Assembly: GCA_903632075.3 (NCBI GenBank)
Contig: CAHIKZ030005576.1
Location: 653,001 to 717,000, forward strand
Length of the DNA: 64,000 bases
DNA from: Acanthosepion pharaonis
Lineage: Eukaryota; Mollusca; Cephalopoda; Sepiida; Sepiidae
Reading direction: 5' to 3'
Shown here: one piece after another, positions 42,301 to 51,484 of the stretch
Numbering within the stretch: position 1 is the stretch's first letter
Layout: every line of letters starts with the position of its first letter
Position numbers and translations under genes: made by a program
The notes under the pieces: model-generated
What the model was told of the DNA's origin: nothing
The model's input: only the letters and a program-made list of their open reading frames with translations
The model's database searches: none

Positions 42301-43391
42301 ACTATTGTGTTTTTTTTAATCATAATCTTTATATTATATCTTTATTCAAAATATAAGTACCTTTATCAAAATATATGTCAACTGTTATCTTCTTCTATTC
42401 ATATAAACCACCTCTTATTGTAATCTTCTACCTTTAGTCACCCCTGAGCCTTGTACAGAATTACTTGCCCTTAGCCTAACTGTTTTGAATTCAGAATTGT
42501 TAAGTAAACCTTTACTTTCATTTAATCAGAGTCAGGAGATATCATCAAAGTTCAAATTCTGTCCACTTAGAAAAGATCTGAATCCATTGGTTCTCAAAGC
42601 TATAATTTGGATAGCAGTGAACCCTTAGGAAGTGAGCCATTCTAGGAAAAGGATAATTCTGAATTCAAACTCTTTGCCAATAAATCTATGTTGATGATAC
42701 AATAGTATATGGGTGAACCTTCAAAACTCTAGATGATTAGAGCTTGGCAGCTGATCTCTCCTCTGACCAAGCTCTAACAGATCAGTGGGGTAAAAAAAAC
42801 TTACTGGTCACATTCAATGCCTCAAAACCAAACTAGTTACAATTCATCATCAACAATCGTGCCCAGAATTTTCACCAGTCGTAATGAACAGATGTTCCCT
42901 CAGGGAGGCCCTATGGCTTAAGCACCTATTGGTTCTTAAATTCTACCCAGACATCAAGTGGAACTTATACATACAATCCATCACTAAAGATGTTGGAAAA
43001 ATGGTTGGTTCCCTGTAGTGCTCCAGTAAGTACTTGAAACCTCCTGTTATCCTTTACTTTTACAAGAGCCAGATCAGAGTAATGGAGTACTACTGCTATA
43101 TATGGGCAGAAGCTGATGATAGGCTAATCTATTTACTCCTGTTGAGAAAAAAATTAAAAAATAGTAAATAAGATTTCAGAATTTTAGGCAGAGACGTTAG
43201 AAGTTGAAATAGATTTTATGAACATAAATAAATAGATGCCTTTCAAGTATTTCTGGTTGATTAATTTCTAGTTGTCTCTAACTTAATCTCTTTGTTTTCT
43301 ATTTCAGGATACAGTTTCTGATGCCTATATTTGTCAACTGTTTGATCCATTAATATCGCCAAGATGCTATGCAATTATTGCTTATAAATAA
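30053..43391 (+). CDS. METTL25: METTL25-like methyltransferase, split gene (7 coding exons)
   Basis: Exons 30053-30350, 33658-33920, 34793-35360, 38579-38709, 40525-40707, 42121-42267 and 43308-43391 total 1674 nt, 557 aa plus TAA; human METTL25 is about 603 aa. All junctions are GT..AG and phases match. Residues 164-169 (KKSHEV) precede the SAM-binding motif I V-V-D-L-G-S-G-K-G-Y-L (188-198), with an acidic I-G-I-D after the next strand. G-L-H-T-C-G lies at about 335-340 and the family motif C-C-Y-H-L-L at about 364-369. A 100-residue Lys/Asn/Ser-rich, probably disordered linker sits between motif I and G-L-H-T-C-G, as in vertebrate METTL25. The C-terminal L-A-P-x-I-E...L-D-R-L and L-F-D-P...S-P-R-C-Y-A-I-I-A fit METTL25 better than METTL25B. 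The substrate is not established. Start choice: an in-frame TAG lies 6 nt upstream of the ATG within the same exon. Confidence 0.93.
30419..30630 (+). repeat. Tandem duplication of ~110 bp in METTL25 intron
   Basis: GCCACTAAGACAAAAG.GGTTACTGGGAGTGGAAGAG...GACAATAAAAGAACAGG occurs twice, at about 30427 and 30535. The second copy lacks about 12 bp. Confidence 0.85.
31300..31535 (-). repeat. tRNA-derived SINE, family A (near full length)
   Basis: The reverse complement has GAGTTCAAATTC (B box), TTCACTTCACACTAATGCCTTTGGAAAAGGCATGAA, GGTTTAAATAGTAGGGCAGATTGGG and GGCAACCAGTCTTGAAGAACAGCTCTGAATTC. It is the best preserved copy of the family here. Confidence 0.7.
32450..32530 (-). repeat. tRNA-like SINE head (other family)
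   Basis: The minus strand reads TGGCTGAGTGGTTAGAGTTTTAG, an A-box-like tRNA 5' half, followed by a diverged B-box region. No complete cloverleaf. Confidence 0.45.
33658..33920 (+). CDS. METTL25: METTL25 coding exon 2
   Basis: The acceptor is TTTTCTTACAG and the donor ACA|GTAAGA. The exon encodes residues 100-187, ending with the family-specific KKSHEV segment that leads into the Rossmann fold. Confidence 0.9.
34085..34340 (+). repeat. Very AT-rich tandem duplication (~125 bp unit)
   Basis: TTTAGCTTTTAAAATATTTAAGTAT...TTTTCTGCTTTTTGATTTTTT...TTTATTTTC.TAATATTTTTA occurs twice in tandem within METTL25 intron 2. Confidence 0.8.
34793..35360 (+). CDS. METTL25: METTL25 coding exon 3 (SAM-binding motif and linker)
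   Basis: The acceptor is TTTCTTTCCTAG and the donor ACAG|GTATGT. The exon carries motif I (G-S-G-K-G-Y-L), the basic/Asn-rich linker, G-L-H-T-C-G and C-C-Y-H-L-L. Reading past the donor adds spurious residues to the ORF up to 35434. Confidence 0.92.
36062..36158. mobile_element. Hairpin MITE, copy 1
   Basis: It is nearly palindromic: ATACCTCCCACATAATGGTAAAACATTAGACACCATTG pairs with CGAATGTCTTACTATTATGCAAGAGGTAT. It shares sequence and ends with the element at 57652-57761. Both lie in introns. Confidence 0.75.
36290..36935 (+). pseudogene. Degraded Tc1-like transposase
   Basis: The broken frames give Q-A-G-G-G-S-V-M-V-W-S-V-F-S-W (the Tc1 signature before the second catalytic D), then F-x-Q-D-N-E-N, W-F-L-E-H-L and a final E-H-V-A-N-L. 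Stops and frameshifts remove function. It lies in METTL25 intron 3 and is directly joined to a LINE fragment on its right. Confidence 0.7.
36940..37290 (+). mobile_element. LINE (jockey-like) C-terminal fragment
   Basis: It encodes W-S-G-A-S-A-M-Y-L-E-I-L-D-K-I-Q-R-R-I-C, then D-P-D-L-A-T-Q-L-Q-S-L-S-H, followed by an internal deletion and the shared 3' text GCATCTTAGTGGCTTTATTGCC. Same family as 3.3 and 61 kb. Confidence 0.65.
38579..38709 (+). CDS. METTL25: METTL25 coding exon 4
   Basis: The acceptor TAATATTTCAG joins in phase to D-D-F-Q and the donor is CAG|GTAAAT. It encodes the segment containing G-F-P-M-S and the A-R-N-L-A-S-Q-S stretch that aligns with the human N-A-R-M-S-A-C region. 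No long ORF reveals it. Confidence 0.85.
39290..39545 (-). mobile_element. RTE/craniofacial-type LINE fragment
   Basis: The minus-strand frames encode I-K-R-V-G-D-F-K-Y-L-G-S and, after a frameshift, a G-S-E-T-W-T-L-S piece. This is the end of the reverse transcriptase in RTE-like LINEs. It lies in METTL25 intron 4. Confidence 0.6.
39690..39930. repeat. GC-richer segment of unknown origin in METTL25 intron
   Basis: The composition is clearly less AT-rich than the rest of the intron, with overlapping ORFs on both strands and no recognised motif. It ends near a partly repeated AACAATACAAAGTCCTTGGATATAAT / AACATTATAAAGTCCTTGGATATAAT pair (39948 and 40023). Probably a mobile-element remnant. Confidence 0.4.
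40525..40707 (+). CDS. METTL25: METTL25 coding exon 5
   Basis: The acceptor is CTCTTCACCAG and the donor CAT|GTAAGT; the exon is 61 codons in phase 0. It encodes the helical R-A-L-L-Q-K-I-I and K-C-S-T-F-L-E-Y-V-K-K-A segments, which match human R-A-V-L-Q-D-I-I and K-C-S-S-F-L-D-Y-V. Confidence 0.9.
41090..41485 (+). repeat. Interspersed repeat with internal ~28-bp tandem units, long copy
   Basis: About eight imperfect units of AATAAAATCATTTCCAATGCATTCTTATAG are followed by a unique tail: ATAACTCTATTCTATCAGTC, TTGCATCA, CAGCAGACAAACTGAAGGCC. A shorter copy lies at 45030-45265. Confidence 0.8.
42121..42267 (+). CDS. METTL25: METTL25 coding exon 6
   Basis: The acceptor is TATATTTTCCAG and the donor CAA|GTAAAT. 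It encodes L-K-T-V-L-A-P-V-I-E and I-L-D-R-L-Y-F-L-L-E-Q, strongly conserved in METTL25 proteins. The ORF continues spuriously into the intron. Confidence 0.92.
42370..42480 (+). mobile_element. LINE 3'-end fragment
   Basis: The T/C-rich stretch ends CCCCTGAGCCTTGTACAGAATTA, similar to the LINE 3' termini at 0.4 and 6.15 kb. It begins about 100 bp after METTL25 exon 6. Confidence 0.4.
42660..43150 (+). mobile_element. LINE reverse transcriptase fragment with YVDD motif
   Basis: TATGTTGATGAT at 42687-42698 encodes Y-V-D-D, the catalytic motif. It is followed by S-L-A-A-D-L-S-S-D, L-V-T-F-N-A-S-K and a C-terminal Y-G-Q-K-L-like end in broken frames. It lies in METTL25 intron 6. Confidence 0.7.
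43308..43391 (+). CDS. METTL25: METTL25 terminal coding exon
   Basis: The acceptor is TTTCTATTTCAG. It encodes 27 residues ending L-F-D-P-L-I-S-P-R-C-Y-A-I-I-A-Y-K and TAA, the conserved C-terminus of the family. Confidence 0.92.
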   Translation, partial: DTVSDAYICQLFDPLISPRCYAIIAYK

Positions 43392-43469
43392 AATGAATTC
43401 ATGATATCTATTGAATGTATAAACATGTACATGCAGTGATCTGTTATTTATATCTGATACATAGTGTAA

Positions 43470-43475
43470 AATAAA
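43470..43475 (+). terminator. METTL25: Candidate METTL25 polyadenylation signal
   Basis: AATAAA lies 79 nt downstream of the stop. A second hexamer overlaps the stop codon itself (near 43387). Either could be used; no transcript data are available. Confidence 0.4.
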
Positions 43476-43984
43476 AATCATATTAAAATATGGTAACATT
43501 GTGTAACATTTCAAACATGTTACAAAGAACCAACAATTGTATAAATTGAATATTTTAAGTCATTTATGCATCAACATTTTTTCAAAGAAAATTAAAATTT
43601 AAAAAAATGTAATTTGTTATTTCCTTTTTTCAGCTAAGATGTGATTTATACATTTACCTGGAAATGTTTTTACAAGGTCTTCATCATTGGCATAAGGTTG
43701 GGTTTTGAGTGCCCAGAGAAATTTAAACTATCATGCCTCCTCTGTAGCCATGAGATGTTATAAATTCTAGCTTCTTACATGTTTTCTCATCCTAATTTAT
43801 TTTTCGGCACCCCTAAAAATTTAGCACCCAGGGCAATCATCTCTCTGGCCTCACCCACACTACATCACTGTTCTTCATGTATGTTTATGACAAAAATTAA
43901 TCTTACTTGGATGAGATGTCTGCATAGTGTTGAACCACATTTGAAGGTTGTCCTGATGTCATACGGACCACAGATCTTTTGTAT

Positions 43985-44345
43985 CTTTTCTGATAAAAGT
44001 GGATAAAAGCATTGGTTGAGTAATCCAAAAAATGACTTGGCCTAAAGAGTTGTGAGTTCAATACCTGGCCACAGCAGAAGGAACAAAAACTTAGAGAGTT
44101 GATATACTAAAGGGAATTAACTGAAACTGAGATATCCAAAAAAGGTATAGCACGTGGAATTAGAACAATCTACTCCCATGGGCTAAATAAAGGGTTTGGT
44201 CTGAAATTCCAACATATATCACCTGAAGAAGGCCAGAGTGTACAATAACTAAAACATTATGAATATAGCAAGAAAGATGGGAACAATAGTTCGAACAATG
44301 TAAATAGTTTAAATAATTCATGAATTTAAAGAAAAGAAAAAAAAT
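43985..44345 (+). repeat. SINE family B, full-length copy
   Basis: The tRNA-like head includes GGATAAAAGCATTGGTTGAG and B box GTGAGTTCAATACC. The body includes GGAATTAACTGAAACTGAGA, then GGGCTAAATAAAGGG and GAAGAAGGCCAGAGTGTACA. The tail is GGAACAATAGTTCGAACAATGTAAATAG. It lies just downstream of METTL25. Confidence 0.7.
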
Positions 44346-44451
44346 ATCATTAAAAATATAAAATAATTTCAAATATTTTTATTCTTGATAAAAATAATAA
44401 AAATAAAAACAATGGTGTTGTAATTATGTTGTTCTTTTTTTTAAATACTAT

Positions 44452-44675
44452 ATCCCTTCAGGATGTAGATGATCGTGGTTCTCCACAATTTCCTTTTCTT
44501 TATTATCTGGGAATTGCCAGTGTCAAGTACCTTCTGGATGTAGACGATCATGGTTCTTCAGAGATTTTGTTTCTTTATTATATGAAAATTGCCAATGTCA
44601 TGTCCCTTCAGGATGTAGGTGATCATTGTTCTCCACAGATAACTTTTCTTTAGTATCTGTGAACTGCCATTACTT
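44452..44675 (+). repeat. 75-bp minisatellite, three units
   Basis: Units begin CCTTCAGGATGTAGATGATC, CCTTCTGGATGTAGACGATC and CCTTCAGGATGTAGGTGATC. Since 75 bp is 25 codons, one frame stays open and gives a repeated 25-aa peptide. There is no other sign that it is a gene. Confidence 0.9.
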
Positions 44676-44749
44676 CTGGGGAAATATAGTAGAGTGGTTT
44701 CCCCTGTTGTCTTCTCTACAATTTGATTTCAAAGATTTTCTTTTATTAG

Positions 44750-44945
44750 ACAGATTACCACCCAAGGCTAGGGAGCCCAGTTTACACTGCTATTTAACCC
44801 ATACCTAGATGGAGAAGAGAAGAATTCATGCCTTTCTCAAGGACATTTCTATGAAAGTAAATGATGCAAACTAGGCCAGAACTTGAACTCACCATTTTCA
44901 CTTGCTGTGCCAATAACTGCTACACTAACTAACCACATATCCACT
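44750..44945 (-). repeat. tRNA-derived SINE, family A
   Basis: The plus strand reads AGATTACCACCCAAGGCTAGG..CTGCTATTTAACCCATA..TTCATGCCTTTCTCAAGGACAT..TATGAAAGTAAA...CCAGAACTTGAACTCACC, the reverse complement of family A. Confidence 0.6.
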
Positions 44946-45029
44946 AGTTTAATAATAGTAGTAGTTATCATTGTCATTTTCACACCAGTCACATCTGTGA
45001 CCTCTGTTGGAGTTTAATTTACATGTTAT

Positions 45030-45265
45030 CTCAAAATTAGAATCATTTTTAATGCATTCTTATAGTAAAATTATTTCTAATGTATTCTTCTAATAAAGTC
45101 ATTTCCAATGCATTATTCTAGTAAAATCATTTAAAGTGCGTTATACAAATAATAACTCTATTCAATCAGTCTTGCATCAGTTATTTTCAGCAAACAGCAG
45201 ACAAACTGAAGGCTGAAACACTTTTAAATTAATGTAGGATTTTAGAAAATTGCAATATTTAGTGC
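45030..45265 (+). repeat. Interspersed repeat with ~28-bp tandem units, short copy
   Basis: It has about four units, then the same tail as the 41.1-kb copy (AATAACTCTATTCAATCAGTC, TTGCATCA, GCAGACAAACTGAAGGC). Tandem number differs between copies. Confidence 0.75.
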
Positions 45266-45319
45266 TCGGTCATCAAATTTTTTCCCTACCCCCAGAAATA
45301 TTTATTTTGTTAGTGCTGA

Positions 45320-47000
45320 AAATGATAGTGGAGGAATGGATGAATGGAGAAAATTTTATCTTCAATAGTTGAAATTCAATAACAACAGAAGCAACAACAA
45401 CAAAATACCCAACAGTTGCTACAGTTGCAAAAACAACAACAAGAGTTGTTAGAAGTGGTTTTGAAGAAATATGCTTCAACGTCTCTTATGTCAGACATGG
45501 TGCAAAACACCGTTTCAGAATTTGTATACAATCCTGATGATGGACTGACTTTTGCTGCATATTTTCACAGACGTGGAAAAAGATAAAAAAAAAAGATTGT
45601 TGTTAAGAAAAATAGTACCAATAAAGTACAAAAAGTACTGCAATTATATTTTACCAGGAAAACCAAGTTCAAAGGCACTGTACACATTCTGTCAAAATTT
45701 TTTAATGAAAAGTGTTGTGAGGAATGAAATGACTCACCTCCCGCAAAGCGAATTTGCTTGGCATGTCAGGTCCTGTTGAAAAGCCGCGACCACCATTAAA
45801 AGGGAGATTCCTATCTTGCATGCAGACGTACAATGAAAAAACCATGAATTGAAACCAGCTTGAATTTATAAAATAGGAAGTCTCATATGAATGAGAATTG
45901 TCTTGTATGCAAATATTAGTTCTCCCTGACGCAGGTATAAATAGTGAGGGGGATTGGAAGAACTTTCGTTGGCATGACAGCGTACGGACAGATGAGAACA
46001 AGGAAGCAGTCACTCACAATAACTCAGTTGGTAGAGCAGAGGACTGTAGAAGAAAGCAAGCACCTTAATCCATTTCAGTTATCACAAATAACTGGTGAAC
46101 TAAATTAACCACAAGTGCTTTCTGTTCTATGGAGATGGATAAATTTAATCAAAAAAGAGGAGGAAGATTTTGTCACGTATGCAGGTACCACCAACAGAGA
46201 ATGTGAACAATTTAAAACTAAAGGAAATGACTCTGGATATGTTCAAGGCATCAATTTTCATGCAAGGTCTAACAGGGGAAAAAGATGCTGAAGTATGAAC
46301 AAAAATTTTGGCAAAGATTTAACATAGTAATAATAACGTAACACTACAGAAAATAGTGGATTATTGCTAAACAATGCTAAGTCAGAAGTATGATTCTCAA
46401 AAACTTCAGAATAAAGAATGTGCATTGTTTCAGAGGTGGAAAATTACATCTTCAGAAAGACTGTTCATGGAGAAATGCAAAGTGCTATGACTGCAATAAA
46501 AAAGGACATATCTAATTGCACTGTGGAATTAAACCAAGGAAGAAATTAATACACAATATTGCAATGTAAAAATAAGCATACAAAATAAAAGAAAATTTGT
46601 TAACATGCAAATCAATAATGTGGGAGATATTACTAGATACTGGTAGTGACATTTCAATAGTTTATGAAACCACATGAAAAAAAATTGGAAACCTTTATTA
46701 AAAAGGACTTACAAAGTCATAACTTCAGTTTCTGGGAAGAAATTATTTTTGGAGGGATGTTTATTTTTTAAATAAGCAAGTGAAAACAAAAGCTTATGTT
46801 CTAAGAAATGCAATGAATCTATTCAGTATGGACTGGATTGAACTATTCAAACTGTGAGATTTGCCGATAAATGCTTATTGTAAAAATGTAAGTGGACAAG
46901 CAACCAATTTAAAAAGTCAGAGTGAAAATCTGATGGAAGAATTAAAAAAATGTTTTCCTGATGTTGTGTCTAATGAACTGGGTTGGTGTTCAAAATTCAC
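45320..47000 (+). mobile_element. Decayed Ty3/gypsy-type gag-protease remnant
   Basis: A Gln-rich gag start (about 45380-45450) leads into L-K-K-Y-A-S...F-V-Y-N-P-D-D-G-L-T-F. A gag zinc knuckle of C-x2-C-x4-H-x4-C spacing is at 46483-46524, broken by a TAA. A retropepsin L-L-D-T-G-S-D-I-S motif is at about 46630-46660. The sequence stops near the start of the RT region (about 47000); no polymerase follows. Frameshifts and stops are frequent and no LTR pair was found. It is an old, inactive fragment. Confidence 0.7.
45718..46052 (+). mobile_element. Foreign segment inside the gag remnant, ending in a tRNA-Tyr-like half
   Basis: Between recognisable gag parts lies CpG-containing DNA of about 330 bp with a TATA-like TATAAATAG at about 45937. 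At 46012-46052 it reads CTCAGTTGGTAGAGCAGAGG then ACTGTAGA, matching the 5' half of a tRNA-Tyr through the GTA anticodon (A box included). The 3' half and B box are missing, so it is not a functional tRNA. Could be a SINE or a solo LTR plus tRNA piece. Confidence 0.5.
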
Positions 47001-47039
47001 TTATCGGGGTTATTAAGTTATCTTCTGACAATGCCATTC

Positions 47040-47275
47040 CTACCAGTTGATTTGGGTGTATATTTTTAGAAATGGGAAAATTTTGGTCTCCTTGTTATTA
47101 TTTGTTTATTTCTTTTCTTACATCCTGGTTGTGAAAGCTTTCTGATTGGTTGGTCAAACTATAGCTTTGCTTGCCTGGTGATTTTTATTATCCATGTATT
47201 TTTAGAGATAGTGAAATTTTTGTCTTCTTGTTATATTCTTATTTATTTATTTCTCTACCACCACAAATGTTCCCA
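47040..47275 (+). repeat. Direct repeat at the end of the gypsy remnant
   Basis: GTATATTTTTAGAAATGGGAAAATTTTGGTCTCCTTGTTAT and GTATTTTTAGAGATAGTGAAATTTTTGTCTTCTTGTTAT are about 140 bp apart. Confidence 0.6.
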
Positions 47276-48361
47276 GAAATCTAAACATTAAACAAGGACA
47301 TATTTATTTTTTGCTTTACAAATTGTAAGTCTTATTGATCATAAAAGGATTTATTGGGAGAAAAGAGAGCAACAAATCTATTATCCCAAGTATTTTGAAT
47401 TGCATAAATGAAAAAGTACAAGACACTTACTCTGGTGTAGAATTTACAGGGAAACAAATATTTATTACAATAACAAAATTATTTTTCACAATATACAAAA
47501 TGTACAAATTATTATATAGGCCTTGCACAAAATTTCCCTTGTGCACCTCAAATTATCAAGGCAGATTAACAGTTTCTCTTAGAAAACTACAGTTTGTGTA
47601 AATCAAATGTTTTCCATAACTGGATTTTCACAACTTTTTTTAGAGCAACAATTGATATAAACAATAAATTTACTTAACTTAAAAAATTTCACAATTCAGA
47701 ATGATGCTGGTTCAATAGCTGGAAGTTCAAGTTTAAAGTGGGATTTGAAATGGTTGACCTACCTCAACGAAACTGCTTGTATGGAGTCCTTTTTGGAACA
47801 GGCATCTTCAAGTTTGAGATTAACTCTCATGGATTTAAGAAAGTCATTTTTATTATGAGAATTTAGAATTATTATTCTTCTATCTTCTTCATCAATAGCA
47901 ACAATGGGATTACTCTTTTATCATCCCAAGTTACCACATAGTCTATTTCTTTTCTCAGCTACAACAGACTTTATACGCCATGAGAGTTAAGCGTTTTTAC
48001 CTGATAACAGCATTTCACCAGAGTGGTCTAGTCTTCTCCACAATAGCAGCAACAACAGCCAAAGTTAGCCTGCTTCTTTTTGGTCTGTCCTTTTCTGCTT
48101 TTGCACTAAAAATTTTCCTCCTTATACAGCAAACACATAGATTAAAACTGATTCATAAACCAATTTCTTAGATGGACTATATCTTTTATCATCATTGGTA
48201 AAAGAAAAAAGTCAAGATTAACCATCCAATCGAATGACACCTTTTTTCAATTCAAACTTGGGTGGTTTTAAAAACATCAAAGCCAGGCCTATACTGTCAA
48301 ATTTTGCCACAAAAAGTTTAAATTGTTTTGGCTGGCTTTTTTATGACATCAGTTTGAAGTA

Positions 48362-48364
<3 letters not shown>
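47276..48364. other. Intergenic DNA upstream of NUP35, unassigned
   Basis: This is a less AT-rich stretch with short ORFs on both strands, none showing a family motif. It could be an old repeat or a decayed processed copy on the minus strand. I cannot assign it. Confidence 0.3.

Positions 48365-48406
<42 letters not shown>
48365..48406. repeat. (TA)n microsatellite
   Basis: Uninterrupted TA run about 850 bp upstream of NUP35. Confidence 0.95.
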
Positions 48407-48409
<3 letters not shown>

Positions 48410-49215
48410 TTTTCTTTTATAGTTTAGTATTTTCCATGTCAATGATATCAGAATCATCATCTCATTAGTTCCAATGAAGTCCTAAAGAATGAAACATGTC
48501 GCACAAAAACTTTTTCCCACTTTGTCATACATTTTATCCCCCTATATAAAAACCGTTTGGCTTCATTTAGGTGGTTTCTTTTTCAAAGATGTTTTTTTTA
48601 TTTTCATCCAAAAACAAAATCAAATATCAATGCATCATGTTCATTAGTATTTTAAACTTGATATTTGTTCTTGAATAAATAAAGTCATTTAAAAAAAAAA
48701 GAAAAGAAAGTGAAACTGTTCAATCAATCATTTAAAAAAAAAGCGTTCAACTACAAAACAAAGTTGTTTTTTTAAACCATTGAGAGATCTGATCTAATTT
48801 TAAACATTTGTATTTCATTCATTTTTTTCAAATAAGAATTTTTATAGACTAGTTATTTTTACATACACATTTAGACAGGAGATACTGAAAAATTTTCATT
48901 CACTTTCACACCGAACATTTTAATATTTAACTTAACGTTAAAAATACAACTTTTAGATTTAGTTTATTGCATTTAAAAATGAAATATACAATTTTAAATA
49001 CTTAAATTTTACATAGTGATATATATATATATATATAATTAATTTATTATTATTATTTTTTTTTTTTTTTTCATGTACATTTCTGAAACAAACAAAAAGT
49101 TCTGCAGTTCATCCTAACGATCAGTGTTTAAAGTTTTTATATACAACGTCAAATCAAACATTTGACCAATGAATGAAAGGAGCAAAAAGAAAACTCAAAA
49201 CGAGGCTAAATCATT

Positions 49216-49333
49216 CACTTCCGGTTTAACAGCGGCTAGTCTTGCCAATTTGAAACCTCCGTTTTTCTTCTTGTGCTAAAGTACGTTTCACTATATTTAT
49301 CGTCCTGGTTGCAACACGCGATTAAAAAACAAG
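49216..49333 (+). promoter_or_regulatory. NUP35: NUP35 promoter-proximal region and 5' non-coding exon end
   Basis: CACTTCCGGT at 49216-49225 is a near-perfect ETS-factor site, common in housekeeping promoters, set in a locally CpG-containing stretch. A consensus donor AAG|GTATGC follows at 49333/49334. Joining it to the acceptor before 51706 gives a leader with an in-frame TAA 12 nt before the ATG, consistent with a non-coding first exon. The transcription start is not known. The role is inferred from motif and position. Confidence 0.5.
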
Positions 49334-51480
49334 GTATGCCTAACATTTTGTTCGTATATAATGTATAATACAAGTGACTTTCTTAAATATGTGAGAGTTT
49401 GTGTCAAACTTTCTTTCAGTGGATTTTTTGTAGCTCAAAAAATGACATTCGCGTATTTCATTCAGAGCAAAAGAAGGCAAATTGGTTTTTGTTTTTTAAC
49501 TAAATTTTTAGAGTAAATTATCAAAAGAAAATAATCAACCTGTATCATATCACTTTAAGTTTACAGTATTTGTACACTCTTTTATTTGATTTGATTTTTA
49601 AATCTTGTTTATTTTGCTTTTTATCTTTCTTCTGTTTAAATATTTTAACAGAAAATTGTAAAAAATGTTTGTTTTTACTAGCAATATTGAAATAATTATG
49701 AATTTAAAATTATTTAACTTAAGTCATTAAAAAACTTTTTACGCGGCTCATCAAGTATAAAAATAAATTTTATTTAGTCTCATTTTTAATTCACTACTAA
49801 ATTACGTTGGTTCTGTTTCACTTTGTAAAAAAAAACAGTTTTATTTTTTTTCTTGACATTTTAAACTTTAAAAATTAAAATTATTAATTTGGGTAAAAGT
49901 CCATTGTTTTATATTTAAAGTTTGTTCGCTTTCTTTTCACTTTCACTCCTTTATGTCCTTTCCTGAGTGTTACAAAGAAAAAAAAAAAAAAAAGAAAGCT
50001 GTCCAGATGGTAAATTCCAACGACGGGCATTGAATGAGAACAATGAGGTTAACATTCCATGTTTCATTTCAATATTTGGCCACCAAAAATCAATTTAAAA
50101 AAATTTTCATAAAATGCCTCCACTCACGTTTGTTTGACCAACAAAAAAGCGATATTATCCCGTCTTTAATTACCCGATATCTTGTTTACAAATTTTCCTT
50201 TCAGTATTTTCGAGCACTCGTTAAAAAAAAAAAATGAAAATGTTTGTTACATCAACAATCTTTAATTTTTATAGTCTGTGATATTTGTCAAAATCGAATG
50301 TTTGTTTTGTTTTTTTGTTGTTTTAAGAAAGAAAGGGTATTGAGTTCTCTTTTCATTTTTTTAATAAAAAAAAAAACAAAAACATTATCAACAAAATTGA
50401 TCCCTGGCTTTTTTCACAGAATTATCCTTTTACGAGTGGACCAGTATTTTAAATAGTACCTTTTTTTTTCCATTCCCACTCCAACTTTTTGTCAAATCCG
50501 TTTTTTAAACCCTTTTTTTTCTGTATTTCCAGTATTAAAGTATGACAAGTTGTTGCTCTTGATTTCAATATTGTACGACTACACCCATGATGATCTCGAT
50601 GAACCTTTCTGGATAGTTTGTGGATAGTGGGGTTTACTATTCACCCTCGCCTTTATCTCCCCTTGTTGCCGTATAGCCCATTTCACGAACACCTTCCTCC
50701 CAGCAAAACTGAACTTATTCACAACGTAGCATCTCTTCTTTACAAATTCTCTTCTTGGGTGTATTATTTCAACCGATCATTTTTGTTTTTTAAAAAAAAA
50801 AAAAAAGTCAGTATTTTGGTGGGTCATAAAAGTGAAACCTGCAAATTTTAAATAGAGAAATTAAAATTTAAATAGCATTCGGTTAAAAAAGCAGTCAAAT
50901 CATTGAGTTATGAATTTTTGACTAACTTTTAAGATCTAAAAATCTTAAGTTCTTAACTCTCTCTCTTTGAGGTACGTTTTAAAACTAATATGTTTTCTTT
51001 GTATAAGTCGATGAATCTGCGCACGTAATTTCAACTGTTAAGTTACAGGTGAGGCTACTTACTCCTAAGTAATTCATAATTGGGGTTTTAAAGTTAGTTA
51101 CAGGTTTAAAAAGAAAGTTACCCTAACTAGTTTTTAATATCTTCAGGCTTAGGTAATCGTATTTCTGAGGAAAAGTGTAAAAAAATTGATTCAAGTAACT
51201 AAAAATTACTCGTTTCTTACTATTTTGAACATAATCAGTACTAATAGGTAAGATTGATTATATACAATTTAAAATTTTAAGTTTACTTTATACAAAAAAA
51301 AAAGTCGATGATAAGAATTATCTCCCTTGTTAACGGACTTTGTGAAAAGTTGCTGTAAAAAAAAAAAAAAGTGGTCCTTGTTTACCTCTAAAATCGGGGT
51401 GAGAAACTATTTTCATTTTATGATGGTTAATTTCTCTTCTAGTTAATATATAAAAATCCAATTAAAAAAAATTTAAAATG
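49334..51480. other. NUP35: NUP35 intron 1, no repeat family recognised
   Basis: AT-rich DNA with many homopolymer A and T runs but without the LINE and SINE fragments that fill the other introns. No additional exon was supported. Confidence 0.4.
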
Positions 51481-51484
51481 ATTA

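Noticed and set aside
44426..44653. 75-aa ORF with D-V-D-D-H-G repeats
   Set aside because: Explained by the 75-bp tandem repeat.
46012..46052. tRNA-Tyr gene
   Set aside because: Only the 5' half through the anticodon is present; no T-arm or acceptor 3' strand follows in a foldable position.
47980..48171. 63-aa hydrophobic ORF upstream of NUP35
   Set aside because: No homology signature, no splice or promoter context; could not be distinguished from chance.
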